A DNA stretch of 64,000 bases from CALJIC01 sp039805565 (lineage in GTDB: Bacteria; Chloroflexota; Chloroflexia; Chloroflexales; Roseiflexaceae), in the NCBI GenBank assembly GCA_039805565.1, contig JBDLTZ010000256.1, positions 1 to 64,000 of the forward strand. The letters are read 5' to 3'. Made by a program: the position numbers and the translations under genes. Each line of letters opens with the position of its first letter. Position 1 is the first letter of the stretch. The notes below the pieces were generated by a model. That model did no database searches. It was given only the letters and a program-made list of their open reading frames with translations, and was not told the origin of the DNA. Shown here piece by piece: positions 54,567 to 64,000 of this stretch.

Positions 54567-55715
54567 ATGACCGACAAGGACGCGACCTACGGCTTCGCCA
54601 CGCGCGCCATCCACGCCGGGCAGGAGCCCGACCCCACTACCGGCGCGGTGATCGTGCCGATCTACCAGACCTCGACCTTCGCCCAGGAGGCGGTGGGCGT
54701 GCACAAGGGCTACGAGTACGCCCGCACCCACAACCCTACCCGCACCGCCCTAGAAACGGCCCTGGCCGCGCTCGACGGCGGCAAGCACGGCGTCGCGTTC
54801 GCCTCCGGCCTGGCCGCCGAGACCACGGTGCTGCTGGCCCTCTCCGCCGGCGATCATGTGATCGGCGGTGACGACGCCTACGGCGGCACCTATCGCCTGT
54901 TCACCAAGGTCTTCGCGCGCCACGGCATCAGCTTCGACTTCGTCGACACGCGCGACCCGGAGAACGTAGCCGAGGCCATCCGCCCCGAGACAAAGCTGGT
55001 GTGGCTCGAGACGCCCACCAACCCGCTGCTTAAGATCGCCGACATCGCCGGCATCTCGCGGCTGGCGAAGGAGCGCGGCGTGCTGACGCTGGTGGATAAC
55101 ACCTTCGCGTCCTCCTACCTGCAGCGCCCGCTCGAGCTCGGCGCCGACATCGTGCTCTACAGCACCACCAAGTATATGGGCGGCCACTCCGACGTGGTGA
55201 ACGGCGCGGTGGTGCTCAACGATGACGAGCTGGCCGGGCGGCTGCGCTATCTGGCGAACGCCGCCGGCGCCATCCCCGGCCCGTTCGACTGCTTCCTGGT
55301 GCAGCGCGGCCTCAAGACTCTGGCGGTGCGCATGCGGCAGCACGGCGAGAACGGCCTGGCTGTGGCGCAGTTCCTCGAGCAGCACCCGGCCGTCGAGCAG
55401 GTGATCTACCCCGGCCTGCCCTCGCACCCCCAGCACGAGCTCGCCAAGCGCCAGATGCGCGGCTTCGGCGGCATGGTCTCCTTCATCCCAAAGGGCGGCC
55501 TTGAGGCCGCCAACCGCATCGTCACCAGCACCAAGCTCTTCACGCTGGCCGAGAGCCTCGGCGGTGTCGAGAGCCTGATCGAGCTCCCCGCGGCCATGAC
55601 GCACGCCAGCGTCGCCGGCTCGCCGCTCGAGGTCCCGGCCGAGCTCGTGCGCCTCTCGGTGGGCATCGAGGACGTGGCCGACCTGCTCGCCGACCTGGAG
55701 CGGGCGCTCGGTTAA
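54567..55715 (+). CDS. metB: Cystathionine gamma-synthase/lyase-type PLP enzyme
   Basis: A 382-aa Cys/Met-metabolism PLP enzyme. FATRAIHAGQEPDPTTGAVIVPIYQTSTFAQ opens the protein, and the Tyr-Arg residues of GYEYARTHNPTR, PSNP-like TPTNPLLKI, the PLP-binding Asp in VDNTFASSYLQ and Lys202 in YSTTKYMGGHSDV are present. Length is typical. MetB (gamma-synthase) and MetC/CTH (lyase) cannot be separated by sequence reading alone. Own promoter. Confidence 0.9.
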   Translation: MTDKDATYGFATRAIHAGQEPDPTTGAVIVPIYQTSTFAQEAVGVHKGYEYARTHNPTRTALETALAALDGGKHGVAFASGLAAETTVLLALSAGDHVIGGDDAYGGTYRLFTKVFARHGISFDFVDTRDPENVAEAIRPETKLVWLETPTNPLLKIADIAGISRLAKERGVLTLVDNTFASSYLQRPLELGADIVLYSTTKYMGGHSDVVNGAVVLNDDELAGRLRYLANAAGAIPGPFDCFLVQRGLKTLAVRMRQHGENGLAVAQFLEQHPAVEQVIYPGLPSHPQHELAKRQMRGFGGMVSFIPKGGLEAANRIVTSTKLFTLAESLGGVESLIELPAAMTHASVAGSPLEVPAELVRLSVGIEDVADLLADLERALG

Positions 55716-55835
55716 GATCCCGCAACCCTGTCCGGCCCGCGCCACACCGCGGGCCGGTTCTCCATCCGTCCCACGGCGATGCGCGTAGAATGTGGCATCA
55801 CAATGCATCCGTACTAGGCGTGAAGGCGACACGAC

Positions 55836-57506
<1,671 letters not shown>

Positions 57507-57631
57507 CCCTGGCCCAAACATGGCGCCGGTGCTGCGACTCTCGCGGCACCGGCGCTCATCTATTTGCAGTACAATGAGTAGTGTCGGCCCCGCGCCGCGC
57601 CGTATCCCGCCGAGCTTGCGTAAGGAAGTCG

Positions 57632-60600
57632 ATGTCATCACCCGAGTTGGTCTTCAACCAGCGCTACCGCGTGATCTACGCCGTCGACGAACGCCCCGGT
57701 AGCCGTGTGCTCCGCTGCCGCGATGACCAGAGCGGGAGGCTTGTGCTGGTGGCCGAGCTGCCAGCCGCCGATGCCGAGGCGCGCGAGAGCGTCGAGCTGC
57801 TTGCCAAGCAGATCACCACCGTCAGCTCCAACATGCTGCTGCCGCTCACCGACCACTTCGCCGAGGGTGAGAGCTACTACCTGGTGTGCGATGACCCTGG
57901 AGGGCAGGACCTCGAGCGCCTCCTCCGCACCCGCGGCGGACCGCTGCCTGAGGCCGAGGCGCTCAGGGAGGCCGGGCGCCTGCTGGAGCTGGTCGAGCAC
58001 CTGCACGACCAGCGTCCGCAGCTGCTGCTCGGTGAACCGATGCCGGGTGATGTTCTGGTAGCCGAGAGTGGTGCGTGGGCCGTAACGCCGTTCACGCTGG
58101 CGCGGCCGATTGGGCAGGGGCCCTCGCCCTACCGCGCCCCTGAGCTCGCCCAGGCTGACGCCGAGCCCACCCGCGTGAGCGACCTGTACGCCGCCGCGGC
58201 GCTGCTCTACCACGCGCTCACCGGCTGGGCGCCGCCCTCCGCTGAGCAGCAGCAGGCCGGCATGCCGCTCAACGGCCCGCGCGTGCTCAACCCGCAGATC
58301 TCGCAGCTCGCGGAGCAAGCACTGCTCCGCGGCCTGCAGCTCAAGCCGCTCAACCGCTACCAGACGGCGCGCGAGATGCGGATCGCGCTCGAGACAGTGC
58401 AGATGCTCGGCGGCCGCTCGCTCGGCCTTGGGCCAGATGTCTTGAGCGGCTCTGAGATGCTGCCCTCGAACATGGGCGCCGAGGCCCAGGGGAGGCCGAC
58501 GCTCCACATGCCGCCGCCGAGCACTTCGGCGACGCAGACCCTCCCGCCGGCGCAGCCGGCGCCTGCCCCACCGCCACAGTACCCGCCGCAGGGGTACGCG
58601 CCCGGGCAGGCCTACCAGCCCGGTGCTCCGCCCTACTACCCGCCGCAGCCGCAGAAGCGCGGCGGGATCAGCACCGGCTGCTTGATCGGCATCGCCGTGC
58701 TTCTGGCGCTCATGGCGCTCAGCATCTGCGTTGCGCTCGCGCTGCTGCTCCCCGGGGGGCCGCTGCGCGGCCTCGTCGGGCTGGCACCCATGGCCGCCGC
58801 GCCCACCAGCGCGCCCGCAGAGAGCGCCGCCACCCCTGCCCCGGCAGTCCCCGATACCACGGCTGACCCGGGCTCCACGGCGGCGGCGACCCAAGCGCCG
58901 CCCGCTGCGGCCCTCGCCCCAGGCGCAATCACTGCCACCAACGCTGAGACCATCACCCAGACCGCCGAGCTCACCGGCACGGTGCTCGGGCCGGCGGCCT
59001 ACGCCCCGAACGGGGCGTCCCTTGCCGTCGGCGTCAGCAGCGGCGTCGCCCTGCTCGACGCCGAGACCCTCGAGAGCCGTGCGCAGCTCGGGGCGCACAG
59101 CGGCAGGGTCACCTCGCTGGCGTGGTCCGCCGATAGCTCCCTCCTGGCCAGCGGCGCCAGCGGCGACGACGCCCGCGTGATCGTGTGGGACGCCGCTGCA
59201 GGAGCGCAGCGCCACGTTCTGACGGGGCACACCGGCTGGATCCGCAGCCTCGCTTTCTCCCCTACTGGTGCGACGCTGGCCTCCGGCAGCACCGACCAGA
59301 CGATCATCCTGTGGGACGCGCAGAGCGGCCAGCAGCTTCGCACGCTCACCGGCCATACCTCGATGATCGGCGGGCTAGCCTTCTCACCCGACGGCGCGCA
59401 GCTCGTCTCTGGCTCGCGCGACGGCACGGTGCGGCTGTGGGACGTGGCGACTGGGCAAGAGGTGGCCGGCTTCAGCTTCCGCACCCCAACTGACCCGACC
59501 ACCACGGCGCGCTACTGGACCACCGGCATCTCGTTCACCCCCGATGGCGCGCGCATCGCCGTGGGCGCGACGAACGGCGTGGTGTATGTGCTGGACGCGA
59601 AGACCGGCGACGAGCTGCGCCAGCTCCAGGGGCACACGAACTGGATCGTCATCCGCGGCGTTTCGTTTGGGCCTGACGGTACGCTGTACACCGGGAGCCT
59701 TGATGGCACGGTGCGAGCCTGGGACCTCGACAGCGGCCAGCAGACGGCGGCATTCAACGGCCACTCCCTGGATGTGTTCGCTATCGCGGTCAGCGGTGAT
59801 GGCGCCCGCCTGGTTTCGGTGAGCGACCAGGAAGGGCGCGTGATCATCTGGGATGCTGCCACCGCCAGCCCGGTCGACACACTCCGCGTCGGGCAGGGGG
59901 TTGTGACGTCGATGGCGTTCTCGCCGGACAGCGCGGTGCTGGGCTCGGTGGGGTACAACGGTGTCATCCAGCTGCGGCTTCTGGCTGATGGGCGCTCGCG
60001 CTCGCTGGCCGGCTCTGTCTCGGCCTCACAGGCGCTGGCCTTCCTGAACGAGGGCCGCCTGGCGGCGATCACGGACGAGGCCTCGGTGGTACTGATTGAT
60101 GTGGCGGCGGAGAATACGGCGCAGCTCAGCGGGCTGAGCAGCGCCCCGGCGAGCGTGGCGGCGAGCGCGAACGGCTCGCTCCTGGCGAGCGGTACGCTCA
60201 GCGGCACGGTGACGCTGTGGGACGGCCGCACTGGCGAGGTGGCGGGCGAGCTCAGAGGGAGTCTGCCGGTGGGTGCTCTGCTGGCCTTCTCCTCCGACGC
60301 GGGGCTGCTGGCGGTGGGCGGCCCGCCGAACGACCCGCGCATCGAGGTCTGGGACCTTGCGCGGCGCGAGGTGCTCCACACCATCGTGGGCGCCGAGGCC
60401 CCGATCGGCACGCTGGCCTTCCAGCCCGGCGGCGCGCTGCTCGCCGCGGCGGACCTGAACGGCGCGCTGACGCTCTACGATAGCGCGAGCGGCGCGCAGA
60501 TTCGGACGATCCAATCCTCGCCGGAGAATGGCTGGTTTGCCGGGATGGGCTTCTCTCCCGACGGGGGGCTGCTTGCCACCGGCACGCCCACAGGCCTCAT

Positions 60601-60745
60601 CCAGCTCTGGAACCCGGTTACCGGCGCTGAGATCGCCAGGCTGGAGCAGGACTTCGGCGTCGTCTCACTCGCGTTCAGCCCCGATGGTACGCGCCTCGCG
60701 GTCAGCGGCCGCGACGCAAGCGTGCGCCTCTACGAGGCTCCGTAG
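57632..60745 (+). CDS. Pseudokinase-TM-WD40 protein (two predicted seven-bladed propellers)
   Basis: 1037 aa. Residues about 8-270 have a protein-kinase-like fold (RYRVIYAVDERPGSRVLRCRD ... PYRAPELAQADAEPTRVSDLYAAAALLYHALTGWAPP) but lack the HRD and DFG motifs; their place reads LLLGEPMPGDVLV and WAVTPFTLA. A Pro/Gln-rich stretch and one TM (LIGIAVLLALMALSICVALALLL, about 350-372) follow. The C-terminal 580 residues contain about 14 WD40 repeats (for example GHTGWIRSLAFSPTGATLASGSTDQTIILWD), enough for two propellers. Outward-facing propellers on a cytoplasmic pseudokinase suggest a scaffold or sensor. Confidence 0.88.
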   Translation: MSSPELVFNQRYRVIYAVDERPGSRVLRCRDDQSGRLVLVAELPAADAEARESVELLAKQITTVSSNMLLPLTDHFAEGESYYLVCDDPGGQDLERLLRTRGGPLPEAEALREAGRLLELVEHLHDQRPQLLLGEPMPGDVLVAESGAWAVTPFTLARPIGQGPSPYRAPELAQADAEPTRVSDLYAAAALLYHALTGWAPPSAEQQQAGMPLNGPRVLNPQISQLAEQALLRGLQLKPLNRYQTAREMRIALETVQMLGGRSLGLGPDVLSGSEMLPSNMGAEAQGRPTLHMPPPSTSATQTLPPAQPAPAPPPQYPPQGYAPGQAYQPGAPPYYPPQPQKRGGISTGCLIGIAVLLALMALSICVALALLLPGGPLRGLVGLAPMAAAPTSAPAESAATPAPAVPDTTADPGSTAAATQAPPAAALAPGAITATNAETITQTAELTGTVLGPAAYAPNGASLAVGVSSGVALLDAETLESRAQLGAHSGRVTSLAWSADSSLLASGASGDDARVIVWDAAAGAQRHVLTGHTGWIRSLAFSPTGATLASGSTDQTIILWDAQSGQQLRTLTGHTSMIGGLAFSPDGAQLVSGSRDGTVRLWDVATGQEVAGFSFRTPTDPTTTARYWTTGISFTPDGARIAVGATNGVVYVLDAKTGDELRQLQGHTNWIVIRGVSFGPDGTLYTGSLDGTVRAWDLDSGQQTAAFNGHSLDVFAIAVSGDGARLVSVSDQEGRVIIWDAATASPVDTLRVGQGVVTSMAFSPDSAVLGSVGYNGVIQLRLLADGRSRSLAGSVSASQALAFLNEGRLAAITDEASVVLIDVAAENTAQLSGLSSAPASVAASANGSLLASGTLSGTVTLWDGRTGEVAGELRGSLPVGALLAFSSDAGLLAVGGPPNDPRIEVWDLARREVLHTIVGAEAPIGTLAFQPGGALLAAADLNGALTLYDSASGAQIRTIQSSPENGWFAGMGFSPDGGLLATGTPTGLIQLWNPVTGAEIARLEQDFGVVSLAFSPDGTRLAVSGRDASVRLYEAP

Positions 60746-61743
60746 CGCGTCTTTCCTGCCGTGGGCTCGCCTCGCAGCGGCGCGCCGCGGCGCGCGATGA
60801 TTCTGCCCGCCAGCGCCATCGGCGGGCGCTCCACCACGTGATAGGCCACGAGCGCCACCGTTACCGACGCGAGCACCCAGCAGGCGACCGCCAGCGCGGG
60901 GTGCGGTACGGCGAAGGCGTAGATTACGAACATGTGAAACAGGTAGAGCGAGTAGCTCGCCTCCCCCACTGCCACGAGCCACTGTGGTGGGCTCCACCGC
61001 CACGCCAGCGCCGCAACGAACACGGTGACCCCCGCCGTCCGAGCTACCATCCACGCCGGGTATCCGCCGAGAGCTGATAGAAGCGTCACTAGCATCAGGA
61101 GCGCGCCTGCGGCGGGCAGCACCGTCTGCTGGGGTGGTTGCCCGCGCCAGATGCGGTGGCTCAGCACCCCGAGCAGCAGCACGCCCAGGTTCGAGAGCAT
61201 CCAGTTCGAGGTGACGTTGCGGGGCGGATCCACACCGAGTAGCGGCAGCACCCCGTCGGTCACGACCGCGCCGCAGAGCACCACTAGCAGCAGCGCATCG
61301 GTGCGCTCACGCAGTCGGGTGAGCACCAGCAGGGTGAGGATGCCGTACAGGAAAAGCTCGAGCTCGAGCGTCCAGTAGATCGGCAGCAGCAGCTTCTGGC
61401 CCGCCAGCCCGCCGATCATCGCGGCGTTTGCTGCCAGCCGGACGGCGCTGAGCGGCTCAGGGGCGTACCAGGCGGCCAGGGCCACACTCACCCAGTAGGC
61501 GGGGAACAGCCGGAACAGCCGCTTGAACCAGAACGTGCCAAGCGGCGTGCGCTCCAGCGAGGCGGCAATCACGAAGCCGCTGATAAGGAAGAAGAGTGTG
61601 ACGCCGAAGTAGCCCGGGTTGAAGCCGGTATAGCCGATCGTCAGGCCGTAGTCCCAGTAGAGGCGCTCGAATGCGTGCTGCAGAACAACGGAAAGGGCAG
61701 CTACTGCCCGCAGGGCGTCGAGGTGGGTAAGACGCTGGCTCAT
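60730..61743 (-). CDS. Acyltransferase family 3 membrane protein
   Basis: A 337-aa integral membrane acyltransferase. The N-terminal RLTHLDALRAVAALSVVLQHAFERL with the catalytic His in LQH, then GYFGVTLFFLISGFVIAASLERT and FWFKRLFRLFPAYWVS, are the AT3 signature; about ten TMs. Members O-acylate surface glycans, peptidoglycan or lipids. Its 3' end overlaps the WD40 gene tail by 16 bp in convergent orientation. ATG at 61743 is preferred over 61782. Confidence 0.9.
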   Translation of the reverse strand: MSQRLTHLDALRAVAALSVVLQHAFERLYWDYGLTIGYTGFNPGYFGVTLFFLISGFVIAASLERTPLGTFWFKRLFRLFPAYWVSVALAAWYAPEPLSAVRLAANAAMIGGLAGQKLLLPIYWTLELELFLYGILTLLVLTRLRERTDALLLVVLCGAVVTDGVLPLLGVDPPRNVTSNWMLSNLGVLLLGVLSHRIWRGQPPQQTVLPAAGALLMLVTLLSALGGYPAWMVARTAGVTVFVAALAWRWSPPQWLVAVGEASYSLYLFHMFVIYAFAVPHPALAVACWVLASVTVALVAYHVVERPPMALAGRIIARRGAPLRGEPTAGKTRYGAS

Positions 61744-61867
61744 AGGACCTCGAGTGCTCCGGGGATATTCCGCTCCCCGCACGCATCCGACTATATCTCA
61801 TACGGCCTGCGCTGAACACTCCTCACCGGTCCTTAGTGCGGTAGTACCAGAGCGCTCCTGGCATACG

Positions 61868-61899
61868 AAGGGTGTAGGAGCCGCAGCCCCTACACCCTT
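61868..61899. other. Intergenic hairpin (AAGGGTGTAGG stem)
   Basis: AAGGGTGTAGG pairs with CCTACACCCTT around a 10-nt loop rich in GCAGCC. It lies 45 bp downstream of the membrane protein gene (minus strand) and resembles other TAGGGGC-type intergenic stems. Confidence 0.6.
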
Positions 61900-61943
61900 G
61901 CCTTGTGCTGATGGGCGTCTGCAGACTGGAGGTCATTTTCTCC

Positions 61944-62810
61944 TTAGGCTCTCTCGGCGGCAGGTGCGTGACCACCGACCTGCCGCCCGGCGACCCAGCC
62001 GTAGAGCCCCACGAGCAGCAGCACCACCAGCACCAGCAGGTAGATCCACCCGTTGGGGCTGCCCCACGCCAGCTCCCCCGGGTAGCGCGCCAGGGCCACG
62101 AACTGCAGCACGCCGAATACGACCGAGCTGACCAGCATCGGGCGGGCCCGCAGCAGATCGGCCTCATAGGCGGCGTGCCCGGCGGCGATGCCCAGCCCAA
62201 TCAGCCACGCCCCGATCGCCCGCGCTGTGAGCGGCGTGAGCGCCCAGGGCCACACCGGCGCCGCAACCGTCGGGGCCAGGAGCAGCGCGATCCCGAGCGG
62301 CAGGAACAGCACGGCGATCCCGGTCTGCGTGGCGCGCATCCACAGCGGCATCGGCGACTCGCGCGGCGGATCGCCCCCCGGCTGGCGCAGCTGGAAGACG
62401 AGGAGGATCGACATAATGATCGGAACGAACGCGTAGACTGCCAGCCAGAACCAGGTGCCGGCGCGCGTGAACAGATCGGGAACGCCGAAGTGGAAGCGCT
62501 CGATGTGTAGCAGCGTCACCACCAGCGTGAGCGCCGTGAAGGAGATCACGGCCGGCACGGCGATGCGCGCGTGCGACCACCAGCGCTGGCGCGCGGACAT
62601 CACCTCCAGCACGCACGCCGACCAGTACGATGCGCCGAGAAAGGCGGCGGTCAGCGCCGACTGGATCGTCCAAGCGAAGAAGCGGTCGGTCTGCTCGGTG
62701 AGGAGGTACAGCGTGATCCCGACAGCGAACACCAACCCCCCGGCCGTGTAGAGCATCCGGCTCATCCCCGCCGTGAGCGGGCGCATGCTCGCCCGGCTTC
62801 GGTCCTGCAT
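61944..62810 (-). CDS. Hypothetical membrane protein, 8 TM
   Basis: A 288-aa protein with about eight hydrophobic segments: LYTAGGLVFAVGITLYLL, AWTIQSALTAAFLGASYWSA, VPAVISFTALTLVVTLL, WFWLAVYAFVPIIMSILLVF, GIAVLFLPLGIALLLAP, AIGAWLIGLGIAAGHAAY, SSVVFGVLQFVALA, IYLLVLVVLLLVGLYGWVAG. No recognisable family motif. ATG at 62810 gives MQDRSRAS; an in-frame ATG at residue 9 is a possible alternative. Downstream neighbour of the L,D-transpeptidase, same strand. Confidence 0.75.
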   Translation of the reverse strand: MQDRSRASMRPLTAGMSRMLYTAGGLVFAVGITLYLLTEQTDRFFAWTIQSALTAAFLGASYWSACVLEVMSARQRWWSHARIAVPAVISFTALTLVVTLLHIERFHFGVPDLFTRAGTWFWLAVYAFVPIIMSILLVFQLRQPGGDPPRESPMPLWMRATQTGIAVLFLPLGIALLLAPTVAAPVWPWALTPLTARAIGAWLIGLGIAAGHAAYEADLLRARPMLVSSVVFGVLQFVALARYPGELAWGSPNGWIYLLVLVVLLLVGLYGWVAGRQVGGHAPAAERA

Positions 62811-62876
62811 ACGTGGCCTCCCCTACTCCTGGAAGCTTCGTGCGGCAGTCTTTCCTAACTGTGCATGGACGTCGTT

Positions 62877-64000
62877 TTAATACGTTACCTGCACCGAGGT
62901 ACCCACTGGCGCCCAGCCGTAGAGCCACTTGGCGGCCTTGAGCGGCAGGTTGACGCAGCCGTGCGAGGGGCGCGCGCCGGTGCCGAAGAGGTTGTGCCAG
63001 TATGTGCCGTGTAGTGCTACGTCGCCGTTGAAGTACATCACGTTCGGCACGTTCGGCACCACCCACGGCTCGCCGTCGGTCACGCCGTCCATGGTCTGGA
63101 TGGGGAGCTTGGCGTAGATGCTGTAGCTGCCGGTCGGCGTTTTCATGCCGTCGCGCCCGGTGGCCACTGGCGCGTCGAAGACGAGCTCGCCGCCCTCGTA
63201 GGCGTACAGCCACTGCTCGCTCAGGTTGACCAGGACGCGCTTGCCGCTCATCGCAGGCCCAGGGGCTGGCGCGGTGCGCGCAGGTGCGGCGGCAGGCGGC
63301 ACAGGTGCGGGGGCCGCCGCGAGGTCGGGGGCCGGCGGCGCGGGCTTCGGCTGGGCGTTCGGCGCGGGGCGCGCGGCAGGGAACAGCGCCGGTGCCGCGC
63401 CCGCCGGCACTGTGCCCAGCACGGCCATGTCGGGCGCGAACGGCGCGGGGGCACCGGCCTCCGTGAGCCCTGGGTTAGGCACGGGCGCGGTGCCGAGGCC
63501 ACGCATCAGCGCCAGGGCCCGCCCGAGGTCAGCCACCTGGATCTCGTCCGGCGTGCCGGCCAGGTCAGGGTCGCGCTCGAGGCGCGCGCGCTCGAAGTAC
63601 TGCACCTTGCGCTGGCCGCGCGGGGTCTGCTCCCACAGCGGCTCGCTGATCGGCGGGCCGAAGAGCGCTTCCCCGCCCCTCGTGCTCCAGAACGAGAGGA
63701 ACGGCTCGCGCAGGCTGTGCCGCGTGGCCTCGAAGAAGAGCTCGCCGGCGGCGACGCGGCGCGGCGGCATAGGCGGGAAGCTGCGGAAGAGCGCGGCAGC
63801 GTACTCGGCGGCCACGGCGCCGGTGCGGACCGAGAGCGCCCCCGTCGCGGGGTCGAGCGCCTGCTCGAGCCGCCCCCGCTCGAAGTACTGCGCGGCCCCC
63901 GCCCCGTCGACGCTATAGGCCTCCGTCACCGGCGCGCCTAGCAGCCGCGGTCCATCGTGGGCCTGCCAGAATGCCATGAAGCCGTGCTCGTCGGTGAGGG
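62877..64000 (-). CDS. L,D-transpeptidase (YkuD) with N-terminal repeat modules, partial at right edge
   Basis: The frame runs past base 64000, so the N-terminus is missing; at least 373 residues are visible. The C-terminal YkuD domain (VLVNLSEQWLYAYEGGELVFDAPVATGRDG, then VALHGTYWHNLFGTGARPSHGCVNLPLKAAKWLYGW) has the catalytic His and Cys of SHGCVNL. Upstream are at least two modules with AHDGPRLLGAPVTEAYS...AAQYFERGRLE and RGGEALFGPPISEPL...VQYFERARLE, then a Pro/Ala-rich linker. It would form 3-3 peptidoglycan cross-links outside the membrane. The modules match those on the Ser/Thr kinase. Confidence 0.9.
   Translation of the reverse strand, partial: LTDEHGFMAFWQAHDGPRLLGAPVTEAYSVDGAGAAQYFERGRLEQALDPATGALSVRTGAVAAEYAAALFRSFPPMPPRRVAAGELFFEATRHSLREPFLSFWSTRGGEALFGPPISEPLWEQTPRGQRKVQYFERARLERDPDLAGTPDEIQVADLGRALALMRGLGTAPVPNPGLTEAGAPAPFAPDMAVLGTVPAGAAPALFPAARPAPNAQPKPAPPAPDLAAAPAPVPPAAAPARTAPAPGPAMSGKRVLVNLSEQWLYAYEGGELVFDAPVATGRDGMKTPTGSYSIYAKLPIQTMDGVTDGEPWVVPNVPNVMYFNGDVALHGTYWHNLFGTGARPSHGCVNLPLKAAKWLYGWAPVGTSVQVTY

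Overview
The window is a high-GC bacterial chromosome segment, most likely from Chloroflexota (class Chloroflexia or a relative). This is inferred from gene content and style: Ser/Thr kinases with extracellular wall-type modules, a pseudokinase-WD40 protein, a class A PBP with a PASTA domain, a fused ECF ATPase, several Gfo/Idh/MocA oxidoreductases, a Gram-positive/Chloroflexi-type LexA-like box and many short heptanucleotide repeats. There is no phage, transposase, CRISPR array or rRNA operon. I could not run a database search, so the taxonomy is an inference.

Layout. 0.1-7 kb: small-molecule metabolism and transport (MDR dehydrogenase, P-loop kinase, two MFS transporters, nucleoside hydrolase, VOC ring-cleaving dioxygenase). 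7.1-9.6 kb: a putative 6S-like RNA with its own promoter, holA, a cupin protein, and a minus-strand tRNA-Leu(CAG)-tRNA-Gln(CTG) operon with visible promoter and terminator. 10.7-15 kb: type II pantothenate kinase followed by an ECF transporter (S component, fused double ATPase, T component), which together look like a pantothenate salvage locus. 16-35.5 kb: a minus-strand carbohydrate/glycan island with four Gfo/Idh/MocA proteins, GH1, GH20, an MFS transporter, a LacI-type effector domain without a DNA-binding domain, a polyamine-synthase-like membrane protein, and a LacI-controlled ABC sugar-importer operon that includes a PQQ-type propeller. A strong promoter with an overlapping LacI operator is visible at 35.43-35.47 kb. 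35.5-43.4 kb: an alkyltransferase-like DNA repair protein, Ser/Thr kinase, class A PBP, glucosaminidase, YhbY, a frameshifted AAA-ATPase fragment and a DsbB-like protein. 43.5-52.3 kb: GH38 alpha-mannosidase, DUF1269 protein, aminotransferase, YitT protein and an oversized MutS whose promoter carries a LexA-like box. 52.5-64 kb: a plant-like chlorophyllase with an N-terminal membrane domain, a LURP-one-like protein, a cystathionine gamma-synthase type enzyme, a CrtI phytoene desaturase, a pseudokinase-WD40 protein, an acyltransferase, a membrane protein and an L,D-transpeptidase that runs off the right edge.

The most striking feature runs across the whole window: degenerate 7-bp tandem repeats (CTCAGCA, TCAAGAC, GGTACTT, GAACGCT, GACCACA, GGCCCTC and similar). 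They fill intergenic spaces, abut start codons, supply stop codons and C-termini, and also sit in frame inside coding regions (ECF ATPase linker, MFS loop, polyamine-synthase-like protein, MutS). Several intergenic arrays switch orientation half way and so can fold into long hairpins. They resemble the heptameric STRR repeats known from filamentous cyanobacteria. A second recurrent feature is a TGn-extended -10 promoter (TGCTATAAT-like), usually without a recognisable -35, upstream of about a dozen genes.
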